The position numbers and the translations under genes were made by a program. The notes beneath the pieces are model-generated. The model saw nothing but the letters and a program-made list of their open reading frames with translations, searched no databases and was not told where the DNA came from. From Oceaniferula flava (GTDB lineage Bacteria; Verrucomicrobiota; Verrucomicrobiia; Verrucomicrobiales; Akkermansiaceae), in the NCBI RefSeq assembly GCF_016811075.1, contig NZ_JAFBGL010000003.1, positions 124,001 to 188,000 on the forward strand: a stretch of DNA of 64,000 nucleotides, in the 5' to 3' direction. This document shows, piece after piece, positions 61,496-64,000 of this stretch; the stretch's first letter is position 1; every line of letters begins with the position of its first letter.

Positions 61496-62551
61496 ATGCC
61501 ACACACTCTGAATTTTAGACGCGCCAAGCTGACCGCCATGGCGCTCGCCCGCGTGGGGAACCCACTGCGCTCCGAACCGCTGAAGACCTCGAAGGAACTT
61601 TGCCAATTTTCCGCAGAAGACAATGCGGTGCTGACTCCCTCGTTCCTGAAACCGTTCAAAAGCCTCGAACGCCGCGCCTTCGACCACCATTCCTCGCTGG
61701 AACTCAACGAGGTGTATCGCTATGCGGGGGCAATCTTCGAAGATCCCGACAAGCTCTGCGACCTCGGCAGAAAGATTGCCCGGCACCTCTACAACACCTC
61801 CAAGCACCCGAATATTAAGTCCGGCGATCTCTGCGTGGCCTTGATCAAGGACTTGCTGGTCGATGGCGAACCTCTCCTGGCGATCAGCCTGATCAAGTCG
61901 GAGAGCCGGGTGCCATTCCTGGAAGTCACCGATTCCGATGGCAACCTCCAGTTGGTCACCCACCAGGGGATTTCTCCGGATAAAATCGACAAAGGCTGCC
62001 TGATTGTGAATTGCGATAAGGAGGGCGGTTTCCTAGTGTATACCTTTGATAAGACCTCCTCGGGCACGAACTTTTGGATGCGCGACTTCCTCGGCGTGAA
62101 ATTCCGCCGCGACGATGACTTCATGACCAAGCGCTACGCCGACATGTGTGTCTCCTTCGCCAAGGAGGGACTGCCCGAAGAAATGGGGGCGGAGGAAAAA
62201 TGCCGGGTGGCCAATAATGCCATCGGATACTTCGAAGAACGCGATGAGTTCGACCTCAAGCACTTCCGCGAAGAGGCATTGAAAGAGCCCGAGATCATTG
62301 AGAAATTCGATGAGTTCCGTGAGCTCCAAGACGAAGAAGACGGCGCCAAATTGGACGAAACCTTCACCATCGATAAAAAAATCGCCCGCAAAGCCGGCAA
62401 CCGCTTCCGCAGCACCATCAAGCTGGATAGTGGCGTGAATATCAGCTTTTCACCTGCCTTCAAGGAGGCCGATGACTCCGTCTTCGAACGCGGCTTCGAC
62501 GAGGGGAAGCAGATGAAGTTCGTCAAAGTCTACTACGAGGAAGAGCTTTAA
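61496..62551 (+). CDS. Nucleoid-associated protein, YejK/NdpA-like
   Basis: The 351-residue protein resembles the 37-kDa nucleoid-associated (NA37) family: two-part fold with LVDGEPLLAISLIKSESR near residue 120 and an acidic C-terminal part with FTIDKKIARKAGNRFRST and INISFSPAF-like NISFSPAF. The family binds nucleoid DNA but its role is unclear. This is a moderate-strength match. Its start lies 12 bp after the symporter. Confidence 0.65.
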   Translation: MPHTLNFRRAKLTAMALARVGNPLRSEPLKTSKELCQFSAEDNAVLTPSFLKPFKSLERRAFDHHSSLELNEVYRYAGAIFEDPDKLCDLGRKIARHLYNTSKHPNIKSGDLCVALIKDLLVDGEPLLAISLIKSESRVPFLEVTDSDGNLQLVTHQGISPDKIDKGCLIVNCDKEGGFLVYTFDKTSSGTNFWMRDFLGVKFRRDDDFMTKRYADMCVSFAKEGLPEEMGAEEKCRVANNAIGYFEERDEFDLKHFREEALKEPEIIEKFDEFRELQDEEDGAKLDETFTIDKKIARKAGNRFRSTIKLDSGVNISFSPAFKEADDSVFERGFDEGKQMKFVKVYYEEEL

Positions 62552-62637
62552 GCTCCACTGCCAGGTGTTCCCGAAGTCAGATGGGCCGTGCGCGCGGAAT
62601 CGGCAGGCAGTGATCGATCGTGTGCAAGCTACGCGTG

Positions 62638-64000
62638 TCACTGCCCGTTCTTGTTCAGCCAAGCGTTGATTTCGTCCCAAGTGAGGTAGAGCAGCATCGG
62701 TGACTGAGTTCCCGGAACGCTGTAATCTCCATACGAGTGAGTGTGTTCATGACCGAAGGAGGTAAAAAACAGACCTTTGGGGGTAGGGGTCAAGCTTTTG
62801 GAGTTAAGGATAGGCACTTGCATGGATTTTTGACTATCGGGGGTCAAGCTTGAGCTCATGCTGACCATTTCCTCGTTCAGTTGATAGCTGAGTGGGATCG
62901 TTCTCGACCCGCTGCCGTCTAGATTGAGGCGGAGTAAGCGAAACTCATTGGGATCTCTCTTGGGATACTTCTGTAGGTTTTCTGGCTCGCGTTTGAGTAA
63001 CCATAAATATCCTTTTGCCACCACAGCGCCTAACAGCTCTCCTTTGAATTCAGGTTTCCCGAAATGATACAGAGGACGCACTTTTTTCAAGGCGGGACTC
63101 AGATTGGCCGCATACGAACGAAAAATCACCTGAGGTTTGTTTTGCGAAGCATCAAAGAGATACATGTAGTCGAGGCGCGGTTTGTTGGCATAGTATCCAT
63201 GGCACCAATAGAGGGTCTTATCTCCGCGTATTTGAGCAATGCCAGCGCCGTGGAGTGATGCCAGTTCTTTACCGCTCTCCAGTTCAACCAAGGGAGACCG
63301 TCCCCCAGACCTATAAAGCAACATCACCGTGTTTCCGGCCTTGTTTTGATAGGCAAAGTGAACACTTCTGGGGTCAAAGCGGTCGATTGGATGAAGTACT
63401 GGGCGCCGGGTGCTAGTAGTGATCCAATCCATGTTTCCTGCCGAATCGGCAAAACCAGCCAGCATCACGGGCGATTTAAGTCCATGGGGGGTCAAGCGCG
63501 AACCAATGAAGAAACCATCCTTAAGGCTCTGGATGTTCCAATAGAAGAGTTTTTTGCTATCTGATCTTGGCGCTTTAATTTCCTTCCACTGCTCGCCGGA
63601 GCTTGCACGTGGGCAGTGGAAAATTCTGCCATCCATGCAGACCATGATGGTCTGTTGGTTGACCGCTAGACTACTAATGAAAAGATTTTCTTTCAATGGA
63701 GGTTTGATGAACCTCTTCACCGCCATGCTCGAGACATCAAGCTCAATGATGCCTTCGCGGACGCGGGGAATAAAAAGAGAGTTACCAGAGGCTATCATTT
63801 CAGCCCCGTAAAGCCGGTTCTTGGAGGTGTCGTTAGGTCTCCAAAATTTGATGGGGAGGGCTCCGGCGATGACGGGTCTGGGGGCGATATATGTTTTATT
63901 GATATTCGGGTAATATTGAATAATCCGCTCCTTGATTTCCTGCAAAGACTTGGCATTGGACGCGTAGTTTTGCTTCCACCGTTTATCTTTTTTAGCCCAT
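62638..64000 (-). CDS. Unknown, probably propeller-like protein, N-terminus cut by the window edge
   Basis: The frame stays open to the right edge (the codons before the apparent start at 63945 read AKKDKRWKQNY and SNAKSLQEI), so the N-terminus is missing. The visible 454 residues have repeated strand-rich segments such as GAEMIASGNSLFIPRVREGIIELD and LFISSLAVNQQTIMVCMDGRIF in parts, as in a beta-propeller, but no family motif. GHEHTHSYGDYSVPG near the C-terminus is His-rich. It is more AT-rich than the genes left of 59 kb. Function unknown. Confidence 0.5.
   Translation of the reverse strand, partial: WAKKDKRWKQNYASNAKSLQEIKERIIQYYPNINKTYIAPRPVIAGALPIKFWRPNDTSKNRLYGAEMIASGNSLFIPRVREGIIELDVSSMAVKRFIKPPLKENLFISSLAVNQQTIMVCMDGRIFHCPRASSGEQWKEIKAPRSDSKKLFYWNIQSLKDGFFIGSRLTPHGLKSPVMLAGFADSAGNMDWITTSTRRPVLHPIDRFDPRSVHFAYQNKAGNTVMLLYRSGGRSPLVELESGKELASLHGAGIAQIRGDKTLYWCHGYYANKPRLDYMYLFDASQNKPQVIFRSYAANLSPALKKVRPLYHFGKPEFKGELLGAVVAKGYLWLLKREPENLQKYPKRDPNEFRLLRLNLDGSGSRTIPLSYQLNEEMVSMSSSLTPDSQKSMQVPILNSKSLTPTPKGLFFTSFGHEHTHSYGDYSVPGTQSPMLLYLTWDEINAWLNKNGQ

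Noticed and set aside
1-64000. CRISPR arrays, insertion sequences, integrases, phage genes, tRNA or rRNA genes
   Set aside because: I looked between genes and saw no regular spaced repeats, transposase motifs, cloverleaf-like sequences or rRNA segments. A dedicated tRNA and Rfam scan would be decisive.

Overview
The window reads as chromosomal DNA of a verrucomicrobium, probably a free-living aquatic member of the Verrucomicrobiales; this is inferred from gene content, since no rRNA gene is present. The pointers are a very large pilin-like protein resembling Verru_Chthon cassette protein A, a PEP-CTERM protein ending in an Arg-rich tail, a PVC-type secreted propeller plus CxxCH heme protein, a sulfatase, and a lysine/alanine-repeat histone H1-like protein. 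I see no tRNA or rRNA genes, CRISPR arrays, prophage, insertion sequences or integrases. About 55 genes lie in short operon-like runs on both strands.

Layout. 1-8.6 kb: ychF (cut by the left edge), panD, secG, a rhomboid protease, xylB, a DUF374 acyltransferase, folD, an envelope coiled-coil/OmpA-like protein and tsaD. 8.7-15.7 kb: valS, a zinc-ribbon membrane protein, and the translation/tRNA genes dtd, tilS and trhO, then the H1-like gene. 15.9-26.6 kb: a cysteine-free thioredoxin-like protein, a LysM lipoprotein, TatD, a POT transporter, a HAD phosphatase, MscS, two aminotransferases overlapping rnhC, a lone DHQ-synthase-like cyclase and a glycine-zipper lipoprotein. 26.7-33.5 kb: exported proteins, namely a double-redoxin protein divergent from the propeller/heme protein, a Tat-exported TIM barrel, and an exported ClpP-like protease.

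34-43.5 kb: purB, an apolipoprotein N-acyltransferase gene interrupted at a G8 tract, a secreted unknown, the Verru_Chthon-like protein, a GntR/LacI-type regulator with a palindrome next to its start, and the PEP-CTERM gene. 43.5-55.9 kb: a NYN/OST-HTH ribonuclease-like gene, sulfatase, murI, mutS, a cytochrome b562-like protein, yraN, a CBS/DRTGG pyrophosphatase, proB, a PgpH-like HD protein, ybeY and 5-FTHF cyclo-ligase. 56-64 kb: two small exported proteins, an active HtrA-like protease followed by a degenerate protease with a PDZ domain inserted in it, an AGCS symporter, a YejK-like nucleoid protein, and a secreted-looking unknown running off the right edge.

The strongest leads are the HtrA/pseudo-HtrA pair, the exported ClpP-like protease, the G8 break in lnt, a possible small RNA in the ClpP-like/purB gap, and a recurrent GTTAG word. 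Many genes end in convincing intrinsic terminators, which help define transcription units. All family calls come from motif reading without database searches.
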